From Merluccius polli (taxonomy: Eukaryota > Chordata > Actinopteri > Gadiformes > Merlucciidae), in NCBI GenBank assembly GCA_030340625.1, contig JAOPHQ010002880.1, positions 103,501-167,500 on the forward strand: a stretch of DNA of 64,000 nt. The letters run 5' to 3'. Positions 1 to 32,249 of the stretch are shown here, one piece after another (the first letter of the stretch is position 1; the number at the start of each line of letters is the position of its first letter). The notes under the pieces were generated by a model. That model did no database searches. It was not told the origin of the DNA and saw only the letters and a program-made list of their open reading frames with translations. The position numbers were made by a program, and so were the translations under genes.

Positions 1-26
1 CAGAATCCAGCAGCTCGAATAGCACC

Positions 27-1600
27 TTAGGTGAGATGTCTTCCCTGGTGTTTCACAGCTTTGTGATGGTGGTGCATTAGCAGGGCTGCCAGATGATGCC
101 GACCAGGAATGACCATGGGGTGAGTCTCGTCCATGCCCAGACTTGACTGTCCTATGCGACCTACTCTCAGAAGTCCGTCACAGTCCATGACAGGGTGCAG
201 CTTCAAAAGGTTGTGAACGTAGACGTAGAATCTCCTTGACTGGTTGTGGATGTATCCTAGCACAACCTTGCTGTCCGTGTAGTATGTAATGTTGTTGAAT
301 GTCACATCCATCTCTGTGACTATCAGCTCGGCGATCTCCACTGCGAGTAAAGCTGCACACAGTTCCAGTTTTGGGATCGTTAGCCTGGCTGGGGAGCCAA
401 CTTTGCCTTTCCAAAAAGAGGCTGACTTCAGTTTGTTCTTCGTGGCCTGTCACCTTAATACAGGCTACAGCTGCAATCGTCAACGTAGATCTCACGGTCA
501 ACAAATGTTCTTACATTGCTGCCATAGTCGGCCTCTGCTTCGTGTCGTGTGCCTGTTTCCTATTGTTAGGCAGCTGTTGTCTTGACGACCAGAAAGGTAA
601 AGGTCCAACCCAGCTGTTAGTTGTCTTGGTGGAACTTGGCTTCCATGATCTGAAGAAACCTTATGTCCTCCATCGATAGTCTGTGATCGTCTGCAGTACG
701 AGTGAAGATAGTTTGGCCCAGGCTGTCTCTAACAAGCGTTGTTGAGCCGTATGTGGAGGTTAGTGCTGGATGGTGTTGATGCTTATGGGCTTGGCTGAAC
801 ATCTCCTTCACTTTAATTTGACTGTTGCACGGCTATAGGATCAAGGATGGATGTTTTGTAGCTGCTCACCTGTAGTGGTCTGTGGGCACCTCCGAAGCAT
901 ACATTGCCGATGACGACCCATTCTAGGTCCAGCCTTTCAACAAACGGTGCATTGTCTGGACCACTGATCTGCTCACGGAGCTTGTGCAATCTCACGATGT
1001 CTCTGCTCAGAGGATTATTTTGGCGTCCGGATAGAGGAGTGGTATTTTGTCAGTAATGCGCTTCAGGTGAGCAGTTTTTAGGAACTTGGTTGCACTCGAG
1101 GAGTGTAGGTAGAAGTACCCTGAGATCTTGAAGACATTGAAGAACTCGGACCATACAAGGGAGCCGTTGCTTTGCTCATCTAGTATTGCATACATTTTCT
1201 TGGACTCCTCTCTGCGACCGGCTGGATACACAGTGACAAGGCATATCTTGGAGCATGCTCGCGCGCTTTGTCCTTCACCACACACTTGTGTGCGGCTTGA
1301 AGTGACTTCCTGGGCGTCTGCTTGGCCTCCTCTCCACCATGCACTGTGTTGGGAGGGGACGACTTAGACTTCCAGGTAGCTGGTCCCGGGTGGAGCGCTG
1401 TCGTGCTCTCACATTCCATGCATTTGACTTAATTTGAGCAGTTCCTGACAAGATGATCAGTGGAGGAGCAGCATCAGAAGCAGATGGAATGTTCTTTGAA
1501 GAGCTGTTTGCGTTCTTCTAAACTCTTTTCCCTAAAGACTCTGACGCATTTCTTCAGAGGATGAGGCTTGTTATGTATGGGGCAGTATTTGTTTGGGTCT
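27..1600 (-). mobile_element. BEL/Pao LTR retrotransposon remnant (gag-pol pieces)
   Basis: Read on the minus strand, several broken pieces follow the order of a BEL/Pao polyprotein. Around 1430-1500 is a CCHC-like zinc knuckle (CCSSTDHLVRNC) with in-frame stops, as in gag. At 1007-1285 is the start of the protease/pol region (CLVTVYPAGRREESKKMYAILD). At 813-995 is a linker containing SGPDNAPFVERLDLEWVV. At 27-341 are the RNase H core (YYTDSKVVLGYIHNQSRRF) and, joined directly to it, the integrase H2C2 zinc region (HHHHKAVKHQGRHLT). The direct join of RNase H to the integrase zinc region means an internal deletion. There are frameshifts and stops throughout, so this is a dead copy. No LTRs are seen in the window, and the element may continue beyond position 1. 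Confidence 0.8.
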
Positions 1601-1839
1601 GCTAATTTCTAGCCTCAGGCTTGTGAACGGATACAGGCATCCTCATAGGTCTCTCCCACTTGAAGAGGTTAAAGCTGGGATCTGTATGAGCCTTTGCCTC
1701 CGTGAGTTTACTTCCTCTTGCCTGATTACAAGAGTCTGGCGTCACACAGGAAGTGAATAAGTAAATAAGAAACAGACTTATACCTGAATTACCACAAAGT
1801 GGTGCTATAATACAAGATAAATAATTTAACACATTGAAC

Positions 1840-2650
1840 TACATTTGTAGGGCAGAACAAGTAGCAATAACACTAATAATAATTTATAACAGAAATCAAG
1901 GTATAATCGGAAAACTTAGTATTAACATAATGCAGCTTTAAGTTAAATATATGTGGTTTTCTATAGAGCTGCCAAGTGCCAATTATAACAGGGAGGAAAT
2001 ACCGCAATGTCCTGACAGTGACCAATGTGAGGGCAATCTTGTCAAGGTTCCACTTCAGGTGATGCACAGTCTGGTGTGCTGGTGTCTGCCAGACATTCTG
2101 AGATGCGTGTTGCAATCAGGTTGTCAGAGGAGGGGAAAGAGAGGAATAGTTGAGTGTACACATTCCAGAGTTTTAGAAAGGAATGAAAGAAGAGATACCG
2201 GTCTGTAGTTCCGGATGTCAGCTGTGTCAAGGGTAGATTTCTTAAGGAGCATCTTGACTCTAGCAGTCTTGAAGGGTGCTGAAATAAGGCCCGAAGTGAG
2301 GAAGGAGTTGATTGGTGGTAGTTTGTGGACATCTTCAGAGGAGAGAGGGGTAAAGCGGGTGAGGCCAACAGAGGTGGGAGTAGGGGGAGGGAGGATAGTG
2401 GCAGGGGTAAAAGAGGAGCTGATGTCCTTCACCTTCTTTGTAAAGTAGGTTACAATGTCATCAGCTGTGAGGGAGGGAGGGGAGAGGAGCGGAGGGAAGG
2501 AAGGGGTGAGGAGAGAAGAGAACATGGAAAACAGTTTCCTGGGGTTAGAGGCAGAGGAGTTGATCTTGGTCTGGTAGAAGGCAGATTTGGCTGCTGACAC
2601 AGTAGAGGTCTGAGAGGAGGTGGAGGTAGTGAGAGAGATCATCAGCACAG
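1840..2650 (-). mobile_element. Non-LTR retrotransposon (LINE) fragment, RT start
   Basis: A minus-strand open stretch at 2124-2648 has the segment that precedes and opens a LINE reverse transcriptase. It includes ADDIVTYFTKKVKDI, FKTARVKMLLKKSTLD and the RT block ADIRNYRPVSLLSFLSKTLE. Downstream similarity continues in other frames to about 1950. Later RT motifs (the YADD box) are absent, so it is truncated. Clade is uncertain, probably L2/CR1-like. Confidence 0.7.
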
Positions 2651-2757
2651 TCTGATCTCTTCCATTTTCTCTCAGCTGCCCGTGACTCTGTTCTACCAGC
2701 CTGCAGAGATTCAGACAGTCAAGGGGGGGGGGGGTCTCAAGTGACAGGTAGGCCTAC

Positions 2758-2873
2758 CTGGCAAATGCCGGCCCTCTGCTGCGTGAGTTGATGCTGACCA
2801 TGTCCACCTTGTAGCGGTGCTCGCTGTCCAGGAACACATGGCTGATCCTCACCCCACCCTCCACAAAGAGTCC
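2758..2873 (-). CDS. Orphan internal exon, unidentified protein
   Basis: A 116-nt minus-strand segment is bounded by a good acceptor (tgctcag before 2873) and a donor (GTAGGC after 2758). It encodes a clean 38-codon stretch including GLFVEGGVRISHVFLDSEH and YKVDMVSINSRSRG. Base composition and codon use are those of a real exon, unlike the repeats on both sides. I do not recognise the family. No partner exons are visible in the window, so the rest of the gene either lies outside (5' exons upstream would be at higher coordinates on this strand) or is lost. It could be a lone duplicated exon. Confidence 0.5.
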
Positions 2874-2889
2874 CTGAGCACATGCATGG

Positions 2890-3140
2890 GAAACACAAAA
2901 TACACACACAAATATGTACAAAATACATACATAATAACATACATACAACACACATACAAAAATAGATACAAAATACATACAAAAATACTGATTAAATACA
3001 TGTAAAGTACATACAACATACAAACAAAATACACAAAATACAAACAAAAACTGACAAAATACATACAAAATAGACACAAAATACATATAACATACATACA
3101 AAGATACGTACAAAATAGATACACTATACAATACATTCAA
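2890..3140. repeat. ACATA/AAATAC-rich simple repeat
   Basis: A loosely periodic run of acatacaaaatacatac-type words. Open frames here are only the translated repeat. From 3141 to 3290 there is AT-rich sequence with nothing recognisable. Confidence 0.8.
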
Positions 3141-3289
3141 TGTATTTTATTAACTATGTTCAATTAATGAATTTTACTTATCCTTACATCACATGCTGTT
3201 CTTGACATCAGAAATGTACTGATTCAATATGATGATTTTTTTTTTTTTAATGTTTCAATGGTTTTTTATATATGGGCATTTTGTATGCC

Positions 3290-3450
3290 GTTATGGGCAG
3301 GAGATTGGAGAGAGACAGGGCAGTGGGTTGAAATAGATGAAACGACGTAGTAGCATAGGGCTGACGGTGCGAATCAAACCTGGGTTGCTACAAGGCTTAT
3401 CATCTATGTGGTTAGCATGTTAGTGGGTAGAGCTACCGAGCCGCCTCGTT
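3290..3450 (-). mobile_element. tRNA-derived SINE, head region
   Basis: Read on the minus strand there is an A-box-like GGCTCGGTAGCTCTACC followed about 45 nt later by a B-box-like CCCAGGTTTGATTCGCACC. This is the layout of a tRNA-derived SINE promoter. 3451-3873 holds nothing else that I can name. Confidence 0.5.
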
Positions 3451-3873
3451 ATGTTTCCTATTTTCTGTCACTTCCTCTTTCAATAAATATGAATGACTAT
3501 AATAATATAATATAATGTTTCACCTCCATCAACGTACACTAGAATGTGAAGGAGGGTCAGAGCCCAGTGGTTTTCTGACACAGTATAAATATCAAATATA
3601 GTATTTTCTTTGTACAAATGTGTTTCTAAAGTATAAATACATACATCATAAATATGAATATAACACTTTCACTAAGAAAGTGAGATTATGTATTCACTTC
3701 TCTCTGACTGGCGTCCTACCTCTCACATTCCTGTGAGAGGTATTGGTCATTCCTGCTCACCTTTCATCTTACTGGCTTTCCCCTACGTGCAGACAACACT
3801 TAAAGTAATTAAAATGTATATTCATCAACATTTCCCTGTACCATTGATGTGACGAGTTATAAAACACTACTGA

Positions 3874-4536
3874 CAGTGACGGACTGTGATTAAAAAACGG
3901 CCCTGGCATTTTCACCCACCAGCGGCCCACACGGGGACGCGCACGCGCGTGCACGTGCCCGCAACACAGATATATCTTCACATGCACGGAAATAACACGC
4001 ACTTTTGTAGCCCCATTGGTCATCAACTCTAACTTTAATATGCATAAAGACTGCACCAAAAACATGGATATATCAATGCACAACTCCAAAAAAATGAATG
4101 AAATATGAAAATGAAAAATGAATAGCCTAATAGATCATCAGAGCAGCCGCCACGTGCCCGCACACAGATGTAACTTCACATGCACGGAAATAACACGCAC
4201 TTTTGTAGCCCCATTGGTCATGAACTCGAACTTTAATATAAAGACTGCACCAAAAACATATAGAGACTCATATCTGGTATACTGATCAGTTTCCTAGTGT
4301 ATAGCATGAATAGGGATTTAGAGGTAAATGGCTGACTTGAAGCCGTTTAACACTATTGATGCTTGATAGTGGGCCGAGAGACAATGTGGGGCCGCCGTTG
4401 CGACGAAGGGGCCGCGCGAACCCGACAAGCATGCCGCTCCGCGATTGGCCGCCCAACGGCCCACGAGAGGCCGCGGCCGACTGTCCAGGCCGTCACTGAC
4501 CGTCCAGGCCGTCACTGACCGTCCAGTCCGTCACTG
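3874..4536. mobile_element. hAT-type non-autonomous element with 8-bp target duplication
   Basis: The ends are inverted copies, CAGTGACGGACTG at 3874 and CAGTCCGTCACTG ending at 4536. Both are flanked by the identical 8-mer ACTACTGA (3866-3873 and 4537-4544). An 8-bp duplication and CAGTG-type ends are hallmarks of hAT elements. Inside, a segment of about 110 bp (3948-4067) is repeated at 4153-4260, and a 20-bp word (gtccaggccgtcactgacc) is tandem at the right end. There is no transposase ORF. Confidence 0.85.
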
Positions 4537-5212
4537 ACTACTGATGACAACAAGGTTAGCAAAAAGTTAACAACCTACCTTGGCGTCCATGACTGGTGCA
4601 GTGAGCTGAGATGCGGGTGTGGGTGAGACGGTGAGTGTGTGTGAGATGCTGGCGGGAATGAGATGTTGAGTGTGGGTGAGACGGCGAGTGGAGGTGAGTC
4701 TCTAGTTCACTCCCTTGATATTGTCTGCGTTGCACACAGGCAGCGAATGAGGAAGCAGACATGTGAGAGTGAAGAACGATTTATTGAACTGCTTGATTGT
4801 AAGGGAAGTCCTTTCAGAATGGGATAGGGAAGTTAGAACAACAATGTCTTTGTGCCATGCAGCTCTGGTTTGAAGGAGAGACCGGTAGAGTGATCACTTC
4901 CCCTGTGAGCAGTCCTTTCACACAATATTGCATATATTAGTATGGCAGCAAAACTAATCCTGTTGCTATTGACAATTCAAATTTGAACACTGGGGTAACT
5001 GAGGCACACACACACAGGCACGCACACACAAACACACACACATATGTACACTCCCAAACACACACACGGTTGCTGGTTCTATTTCCAGCTTCCCCTGGTG
5101 TGTGTCTGTAAATATCTATAAACGTTGAGGTGTCTTAAATTACATGAGCGTGACCAACAGCTATGAGGCGACCAGCAGCTCTGCAGAATGCTGGACCTGG
5201 GCTGACAAACAG
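4537..5212. other. No gene seen
   Basis: GAGTGTGGGTGAGACGG-like words recur at 4610-4690, and a short CA-rich tract lies at 5007-5070. No convincing exon is seen. The 5' untranslated exon and promoter of the oxidoreductase starting at 6852 could lie here or further upstream, but I cannot identify them. Confidence 0.5.
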
Positions 5213-6770
5213 GTACTGTGTTATAGTAACTTATAATGTTATGTTGTAACTTATAATGTTATGTGTTGTAGTAACTTATAATGTTATGTTGTAACTTATA
5301 ATGTTATGTGTTGTAGTAACTTATAATGTTATGTGTTGTAGTAACTTATAATGTTATGTGTTGTAGTAACTTATAATGTTATGTGTTATAGTAACTTATA
5401 ATGTTATGTTGTAACTTATAATGTTATGTGTTGTAGTAACTTATAATGTTATGTGTTGTAGTAACTTATAATGTTATGTGTTGTAGTAACTTATAATGTT
5501 ATGTGTTATAGTAACTTATAATGTTATGTTGTAGTAACTTATAATGTTATGTGTTGTAGTAACTTATAATGTTATGTTGTAGTAATTTATAATGTTATGT
5601 GTTGTAGTAACTTATAATGTTATGTGTTATAGTAACTGATAATGTTATGTTGTAGTAACTTATAATGTTATGTGTTGTAGTAACTTATAATGTTATGTGT
5701 TGTAGTAACTTATAATGGTATGTGTTGTAGTAATTTATAATGTTATGTGTTGTAGTAACTTATAATGTTATGTGTTGTAGTAACTTATAATGTTATGTGT
5801 TGTAGTAACTTATAATGTTATGTGTTGTAGTAACTTATAATGTTATGTGTTGTAGTAACTTATAATGTTATGTTGTAGTAACTTATAATGTTATGTTGTA
5901 GTAATTTATAATGTTATGTGTTGTAGTAACTTATAATGTTATGTGTTATAGTAACTGATAATGTTATGTTGTAGTAACTTATAATGTTATGTGTTGTAGT
6001 AACTTATAATGTTATGTGTTGTAGTAATGTATAATGTTATGTGTTGTAGTAATTTATAATGTTATGTGTTGTAGTAACTTATAATGTTATGTGTTGTAGT
6101 AACTTATAATGTTATGTGTTGTAGTAACTTATAATGTTATGTGTTGTAGTAACTTATAATGTTATGTGTTGTAGTAATTTATAATGTTATGTGTTGTAGT
6201 AATTTATAATGTTATGTGTTGTAGTAACTTATAATGTTATGTGTTGTAGTAACTTATAATGTTATGTGTTGTAGTAACTTATAATGTTATGTGTTGTAGT
6301 AACTTATAATGTTATGTGTTGTAGTAACTTATAATGTTATGTGTTGTAGTAATTTATAATGTTATGTGTTGTAGTAACTTATAATGGTATGTGTTGTAGT
6401 AACTTATGTTACGTGTTGTTGTAACTTATGTTATGTTGTAGTAACTTATAGCCTAATGTTCTGTGTTTTAGTAACAATGTTATGTGTTGAAGTAACTTAT
6501 AATGTAATGTGTTGTAGTAACTTATAATGTTATGTGTTGTAGTAACTTATAATGTTATGTGTTGTAGTAACTTATAATGTTATGTGTTGTAGTAATTTAT
6601 AATGTTATGTGTTGTAGTAACTTATAATGTTATGTGTTGTAGTAACTTATGTTACGTTGTAACTTATAATGTAATGGGTTGCAGTAACTTATAATGTAAT
6701 GGGTTGTAGTTATAGTGTTGTGTTGTAGTAGCTTATAATGTTGTGTTTTAGTTATAATGTAATGTACTGT
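5213..6770. repeat. 25-bp minisatellite, about 60 copies
   Basis: Tandem copies of a 25-bp AT-rich unit (core TTATAATGTTATGTG TTGTA, with 22-bp variants lacking part of the GTG step). Copies near the right end (6400-6770) are more diverged, and the array merges into a short GT run at 6803-6825. It lies immediately 5' of the first coding exon of the oxidoreductase. Confidence 0.95.
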
Positions 6771-6851
6771 TATGTGTTGTTGTAAATTATAATGTACTGT
6801 TATGTGTGTGTGTGTGTGTGTGTGTACTTATATGTGTGTGTTCCAGTTGAG

Positions 6852-26140
<19,289 letters not shown>

Positions 26141-26313
26141 GGAGGAGGAGGAGTGGCATTTGACCTTCATTGTCAAGGGATGGGCTTCTTTTAAAATACA
26201 TCTCACAATAACAATGTTTGATTATTCATCTATCCGTGCTGCTTTAACTTATTTTTACTGTATTGTATTGTTTTTAACTGATTGTACTAGGTTTTGAGCA
26301 AAACGCTCAGTCA

Positions 26314-26319
26314 ATAAAT
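26314..26319 (+). terminator. Polyadenylation signal of the oxidoreductase gene
   Basis: AATAAA lies 174 bp after the TGA stop at 26140. It is followed by T/G-rich sequence (attgttattagcattgttgtc), as expected for a cleavage region. Confidence 0.6.
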
Positions 26320-27412
26320 GTATTCAATTAGCATTGTTATTAGCATTGTTGTCATTGTTGTATTATTGTTATTAAATTCAGGTATTTACTGAAAATACAC
26401 AATACAGAAAATTAAGTGTCATTTTTTTATGTCTTATGTCCTACCCTAAATTCAGCACAGAAAAAGATAACATAATGGAGTCATCCATCTTGGTTGAAAT
26501 CTTGTATGAAATGTTTGCTTTGTTAAACAGCCTACGAGGTGTTTAGGATTATTGAACCGCTTGTCTGATTGACACAAGGCCGGCCCTATCGTGGGCCATC
26601 TTGCCACGTAGTTAGGCCACGCCCACTTCCGGACCGTAAACACTCAGGTGACCTGCAGTCAAAATAAAAGCCACAACCACCTACCGTTGAAAGCATTTTT
26701 AGTACTTACGTAAATTTAATTTCACATTTCCGTTTTTTCACTCTGGGCAAATACATCGAAAATAGATGAGGGTATGTGTCGTGCTTTTTATACAGTCTGT
26801 AGCCTATTCTATCCTACGATACACCGACTATGACTACCCGTCTACCTGTCACAGGTAGGTCTGCGCGGGTGTTGCGTCCATCTTTACCGTTGCGTCATCA
26901 AATGTACAAAATGTATTAAAATTAATTAAATTTCATCTGAAGTTCAGGATATGCAACTATGCAAATTATGAATATAATATTTTTTAAAGAACTGAAATTC
27001 GTCGTGCTGAAGCAGCCATGTTTGCCAGGGAAGATGTTGAGGGTTGCCAAAACACAATCCTAAAAAGACAAGCATGTGTGTCCCAGTTTTCAACAACAAA
27101 TACAAAGTTCAGAGCACAGTTGCACTGAACAAACCATCTACCAAACTTAAAGTAAAGCCAACAGTTGCATTGGAACAAACAGTTCAACTAAAAGCTTCCC
27201 ACAAACCAGTCAACAGTCACAATGCGAAAGGCAACTCACATGCAGCATTGCACAGAATGAAACTATTGCACATAAGTGGGGTTGGACCAGAACATCATGG
27301 TCCAAAGTGCAGTACAGCAAAGTGGGGCCGTTTCACCAGAACATGGTACAAGACAAAGAGCTGATGACATCATTGTATAATCTCTTGAAGTAGCTAGTAG
27401 GGCTGCATATCA
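26320..27412. other. No gene seen
   Basis: Mixed AT-rich sequence. An open frame at 27044-27364 has no recognisable domain and skewed Lys/Thr/Ala content, so I do not call it. Confidence 0.5.
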
Positions 27413-27713
27413 AAGTGCTGGGGTTGGATCAGAAGAGCGTCACGGCACTGACAAGTGCTGGGGTTGGATCAGAAGAGCGTCACGGTACTGACAAGTGCTG
27501 GGGTTGGATCAGAAGAGCGCCACGGTACTGACAAGTGCTGGGGTTGGATCAGAAGAGCGTCACGGTACTGACAAGTGCTGGGGTTGGATCAGAAGAGCGT
27601 CACGGTACTGACAAGTGCTGGGGTTGGATCAGAAGAGCGCCACGGTACTGACAAGTGCTGGGGTTGGATCAGAAGAGCGCCACGGTACTGACAAGTGCTG
27701 GGGTTGGACCAGA
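27413..27713. repeat. 40-bp minisatellite, about 7-8 copies
   Basis: Units of GTGCTGGGGTTGGATCAGAA + GAGCGTCACGGTACTGACAA, nearly identical. Diverged GTTGGACCAGAA words occur on both sides. At 27867-27898 there is a small inverted pair of telomere-like words (GTTAGGGTTA ... TAACCCTAAC). Confidence 0.95.
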
Positions 27714-28627
27714 ATGTCATGGTACAGTACATCCAAGTGGTGGTGTTGGACCATAGACATCAAGTGTTGGTACCAGCACAGCATTGTGGTACCAAATGTC
27801 CCAGTTAACAATGAGGTTGTCGTCTGTGATATGTGTCAATTAGTCAAAACACAGCGTTGTAATTGAGGTTAGGGTTACCTAGGCTAGCTAACCCTAACCC
27901 TGACCCAAGTAGGCTAAACACAACACCGCAACACCACAAGCCAACAGCCCCAACTATGGCGTCAGATTAGTCATAGACGGATTATGACATATCGGGCCCC
28001 TGGGCACGTGGACTCCGCAGGCCCCCCCCCCCCCCTTCCAACATAAACACACGAACCCAGAATACACACACACTTATTGGCCATAATAAGTCATTGGCCT
28101 ATACCTGCAACTCAGCAGGATTTGTAGCACAGGAAAGGCAACCTCACAATAATTATTAGCCTACAAATAAATGCATCTTTATTTAACCAAAACAGGATAA
28201 AAAAAAAATATAGGCCTAATTTATGCAATTTTTGGCGATTTGAACGAATTTCGAATGCACCGCTTTCAACCACAAATAAAAACGACTTAAAGCAACTCAA
28301 TACGAACAGTTCCTTACATTAATTGACAGTAATGCATTTCACCTATGCAATGCATTTTTTCCGGGCTCTGTTCCGTGCGAAATCCTCCACGATATCATCA
28401 AAGTCCAGTGCATTGGTAAGGTCGCTCTCAATTGCCATGAGAGAAAGTGCCTTGAGGCGTTTTTGTGACATTTTCGTCCTCAGTTCATTTTTAATCCTGG
28501 ACAGAAGAGAGAATGACTTAATTTTCGCTTCAACGCTCCACTTAGAGTTCTTCTTCTTCTTCTTCTTCTTTTGTTTCTTGGCAGATGACTTATTTTTAGT
28601 ATACCGCCACCAACTGTACAGGAATAA

Positions 28628-31600
28628 TAAGCTTAACTAAGGCATCAGTAGATTTGCTTTCCCTGAACCCTCTTTGGCATTTCCTAAAAGGACACTTGTA
28701 TTCTAGAAATTAATTTCAAAAAAAAAAGAAGAGTATTATACTCTGTTTATTAAACCAGTATCTTCAAGATAAGTAATTAATTCTTTAGTTCTCTCCCTTA
28801 TCATGCCCTTTTCTTGCAGAATTTCCTGTATTGAATTCTCCCCTTCCATTTCTTGCCATATTATTCTCTCATCATTATACTTCACACAACTAAAAAGTAC
28901 ATGATCTACATCCTCTCTTTCTTGGCACACCATGCATAAACCGTCTCCCTTTCCCACTATATGTAGGGTAGCATTAAGACCTGAATGTCCTAATCGCAGT
29001 CTGGTATAAACCACTTCTTCCCTTCTGCTTAGACTCAGTGAAAGAATCCTTTTTCCTGTCACATTCTTTTGATATTTGTGGTAATGTCTTGCATTCAATT
29101 CTGCATCCCATTCCCTTTGCCATTGTTGTGTAATTGTTGTTTTAATTATAGCTTTTGCTTCACCCTTTCCCATTGGAACATCAATTCCTATATGTTTGTT
29201 CTTCAGCATCTTTTTAGCGATTTTATCTGCCTCCTCATTTCCTTTAATGCCTGTATGAGCTGGGATCCAACAAAACTGAATACTTATTCCAAGGTTCTTG
29301 AGCTGTAGCAGCAAGTGTTTAATTTCAATAACCAGATCTTCCCTTGATGAGTGACCTGTATCTAAGCTATATAAAGCTGCCATGGAGTCTGTACAGATCA
29401 CATTTCTCAAAGTCTTGACCTCTTCAATCCACCTAAGGGCTGTTATTAGTCCAGTCATTTCAATAGAGTATATAGATAAAAAATTACTTACTCTATACCC
29501 CTCTCTTTTATTAAATTCTGGGATATATATCCCAATACCACCATGTCCATCTTGTGGATCTTTTGACCCATCTGTATATATTTTAACATATCCATAGAAT
29601 GACGTATCTATATATCCCTGGCAATATGCTGCAAAACTTTGGTCATCTGAATACTCTTTTTTTCTTATCAGTAGTTCACTGTTAACCTCTGGTGATGGTA
29701 GAAACCATGGGGGGACTGAACTAAGAATTAGTGAAGGACTAAATTTAAATTCTTTAATTCCGTGTTGTTCTGCTATACTATTAATATTCCAGCCAAACCC
29801 TTTTGAGACTGTTTGATATTCCCAACAATCATTAAGAACTCAAATGGCTGGATTATTAATACTTCCCATCAACCTTACCCAGTATGTTAAAGATAACTTT
29901 ATATACCTTAAACTAAGCGGAGATTCTTCAGCTTCTATTAATAAAGCACTTGTTGGTGTTGTTTTAATAGCTCCTAGAGCAATTCTTATAGCTTTAAATT
30001 GAATCCTCTCAAGCTTTCTTAGAGAAGTTTTGCATACTGAACTATAAACTACACATCCATATTCTATGGAAGATCTAATTAAAGCTATGTAAATATACAT
30101 CAAAGACTTTCTATCTGCTCCCCAATGCTGTCCAGTGATCATCCTCATAAGATTTAGAACCTTTTTACATTTTGTTTCAACATACTCTATATGATGTTTC
30201 CATGCAAGCCTTTCATCCAACCATAAACCCAGATATTTGAATTGTTTCTCTCTCCCAATTGGTTGATTATATAATAAGACTTTATGACTTTCTGGAATCT
30301 TCTTTCTGGTAAAAAACATAACCTTTGTTTTGGGAATTGAGAATTTAAATCCCCAATCAATACCCCATTGTTCCAGCACTTGAATATCCTTTTGAATATA
30401 TTTTGTTATGTATGCTATGTTGCGTCCCCTTTTCCAAACAACAGCATCATCTGCATACAACAGTCCTTCATTTCTCTGCCCTAATTTTTCAAACATATCA
30501 TCAACCATAATATTAAATAATATAGGACTAATAACACTTCCCTGGGGAATTCCACTTTCAACCATAAATTCTTTACTAAGTTCATTGCCAACTTTGACTC
30601 TTATTGAACGTTGTGATAGAAAATCCAATATATAATTATACATTCTCCCACTGATTCCCATATTATCCAATTTAATTAATAAACCCTCTCTCCACATAGT
30701 GTCATATGCTTTTTCAATATCTAAAAACACTGCCACCATGACTTCTTTCATTACTAGTGTTTTCTCTATTTCATTGCTGAGCTTAACTAAGGCATCAGTA
30801 GTTGATTTGCTTTTCCTGAACCCTGTTTGGCATTTTCTAAAAGGACACTTGTATTCTAGAAAATAATTTAACCGGGCCACTACTATCTTTTCCATTAATT
30901 TCCCTAAGTGTGAAGTCAAAGCAATGGGTCTATAATTCTCTGAATTACTAGAATCCTTACCTGGTTTCGGGAAAGGAAGGATGGTTGCACTTTTCCAAGC
31001 TTTTGGTAATTTCCCTTCTTGCCATATCTTGTTGAATAACTCAAGAATTTTTTATAAGAATTCATCTGGAAGATTTCTAATCATTACATAACATATATCA
31101 TCACCTCCTGGCGCAGAGTATCCTGTATTACCTAAAGCCGTTTTAAGTTCTGATAGACTAAATTCAGCATCTAATATAGACATATTTCCCTCTTTGGGAT
31201 TAAGAATATCTTTATTAGCATTCAGAATCTCCTCCTTTCTTTTCTTAAAACATTCATCCATATGACTACCCTTATGAATCTCTGCAAATTTAAATCCCAA
31301 TAAATTGGCTTTCTCTTTATCTAAGATTGCTTCATTTTGTCCTTCAATTAGTACAGGAACATGTGGAGGTTTATATTTACCCATCATCTTTTTAACCATC
31401 ATCCACATCTTATTCAGTGTTGTTTCTTTTCCAATTGTTGAGCAAAATTGTCTCCAAGATTCTTTTTTTGCTTCTTTTATAACTTTCCTTGCCAAGGCCT
31501 TTTCCCTTTGATATTCCAGAAGATTGTTCATTGTAAGTGTTTTGCGCAACCTTTTAAAAGCTCTATTTCTGTTTTTAACAGCTCTTGAACATTCCTCATT

Positions 31601-32110
31601 CCACCATGGGACATTAGCTTTCCCCTTTTGACTCATATTGTTAGGAATACTCTGGGTTGCTGCTACAATGATACATACACTTAATTTATTATTCATTTCA
31701 TCAATGCTCTGTTCTGTTTCCTCATGTATTTCATTTAATTCATCCATACACCCTTCAGAGAATTTCTCCCAGTTTGCTTTCTTAAAGCACCATCTATGAT
31801 GGGCATACATTTCATCAAGTCTCAAATCAATATCCACTTTGCATAGTATTGGAAAGTGATCACTTCCAATATTTGTGTTATGATCAACTTCCCATTCGCA
31901 CCTGCTGGCTATTGTCCTGTCAGCTAAAGTGAGATCAATACATGAGGTCTCATTCTTGTAGATATTTATCCTTGTACCATTACCATTATTTATACATGCC
32001 AACATCCTATCATTGATCATTTCCTCTAATATTTCCCACTTAGAGTTCGCCGTTGCTCCATGTTTAAATGACAGTGACTTCTTCGTGACCGGTCTCAAAT
32101 TCACAAACTG
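28628..32110 (-). mobile_element. I-clade (Nimb-like) LINE, 5'-truncated, frames broken
   Basis: On the minus strand, 32104-31052 carries the end of an APE endonuclease (SCIDLTLADRTI, GSDHFPILCKVD) and the pre-RT linker. 30919-29840 carries the reverse transcriptase (FLDIEKAYDTMW, SGIPQGSVISPILFN, GLLYADDAVVWKRG, LGLWLDE). 29458-28736 carries a ribonuclease H (ICTDSMAALYSLD, FCWIPAHTGIKGNEEADKIA) and a C-terminal zinc-like motif (CMVCQEREDVDHVLFSC). RT followed by RNase H in one LINE is typical of the I clade. Stops and shifts separate the blocks (around 30920-31050 and 29460-29840). The region 28628-28712, 3' of the RNase H, is a second partial copy of the RT stretch at 30779-30866. Confidence 0.85.
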
Positions 32111-32206
32111 AAATAGTGCCCCCTAGTGATCTTTTTATTAATTTATTGCTGTTTTCGCTTGAATTTTTGTATTTCTCTACTGATTGCTTCGACAATGCAA
32201 CATTAA

Positions 32207-32249
32207 AAGTTACTAACAGTGGGGCCCTGGACCCCACTGTTAGTAACTT
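32207..32249. repeat. Perfect 18-bp hairpin
   Basis: AAGTTACTAACAGTGGGG, a 7-nt spacer and the exact reverse complement. It is just beyond the 5' end of the LINE. 32250-33263 shows no gene; short TTTCAAA-type words recur. Confidence 0.9.

Noticed and set aside
27044..27364. 106-codon open frame
   Set aside because: No domain, no splice or promoter context, and adjacent to a minisatellite of similar words.
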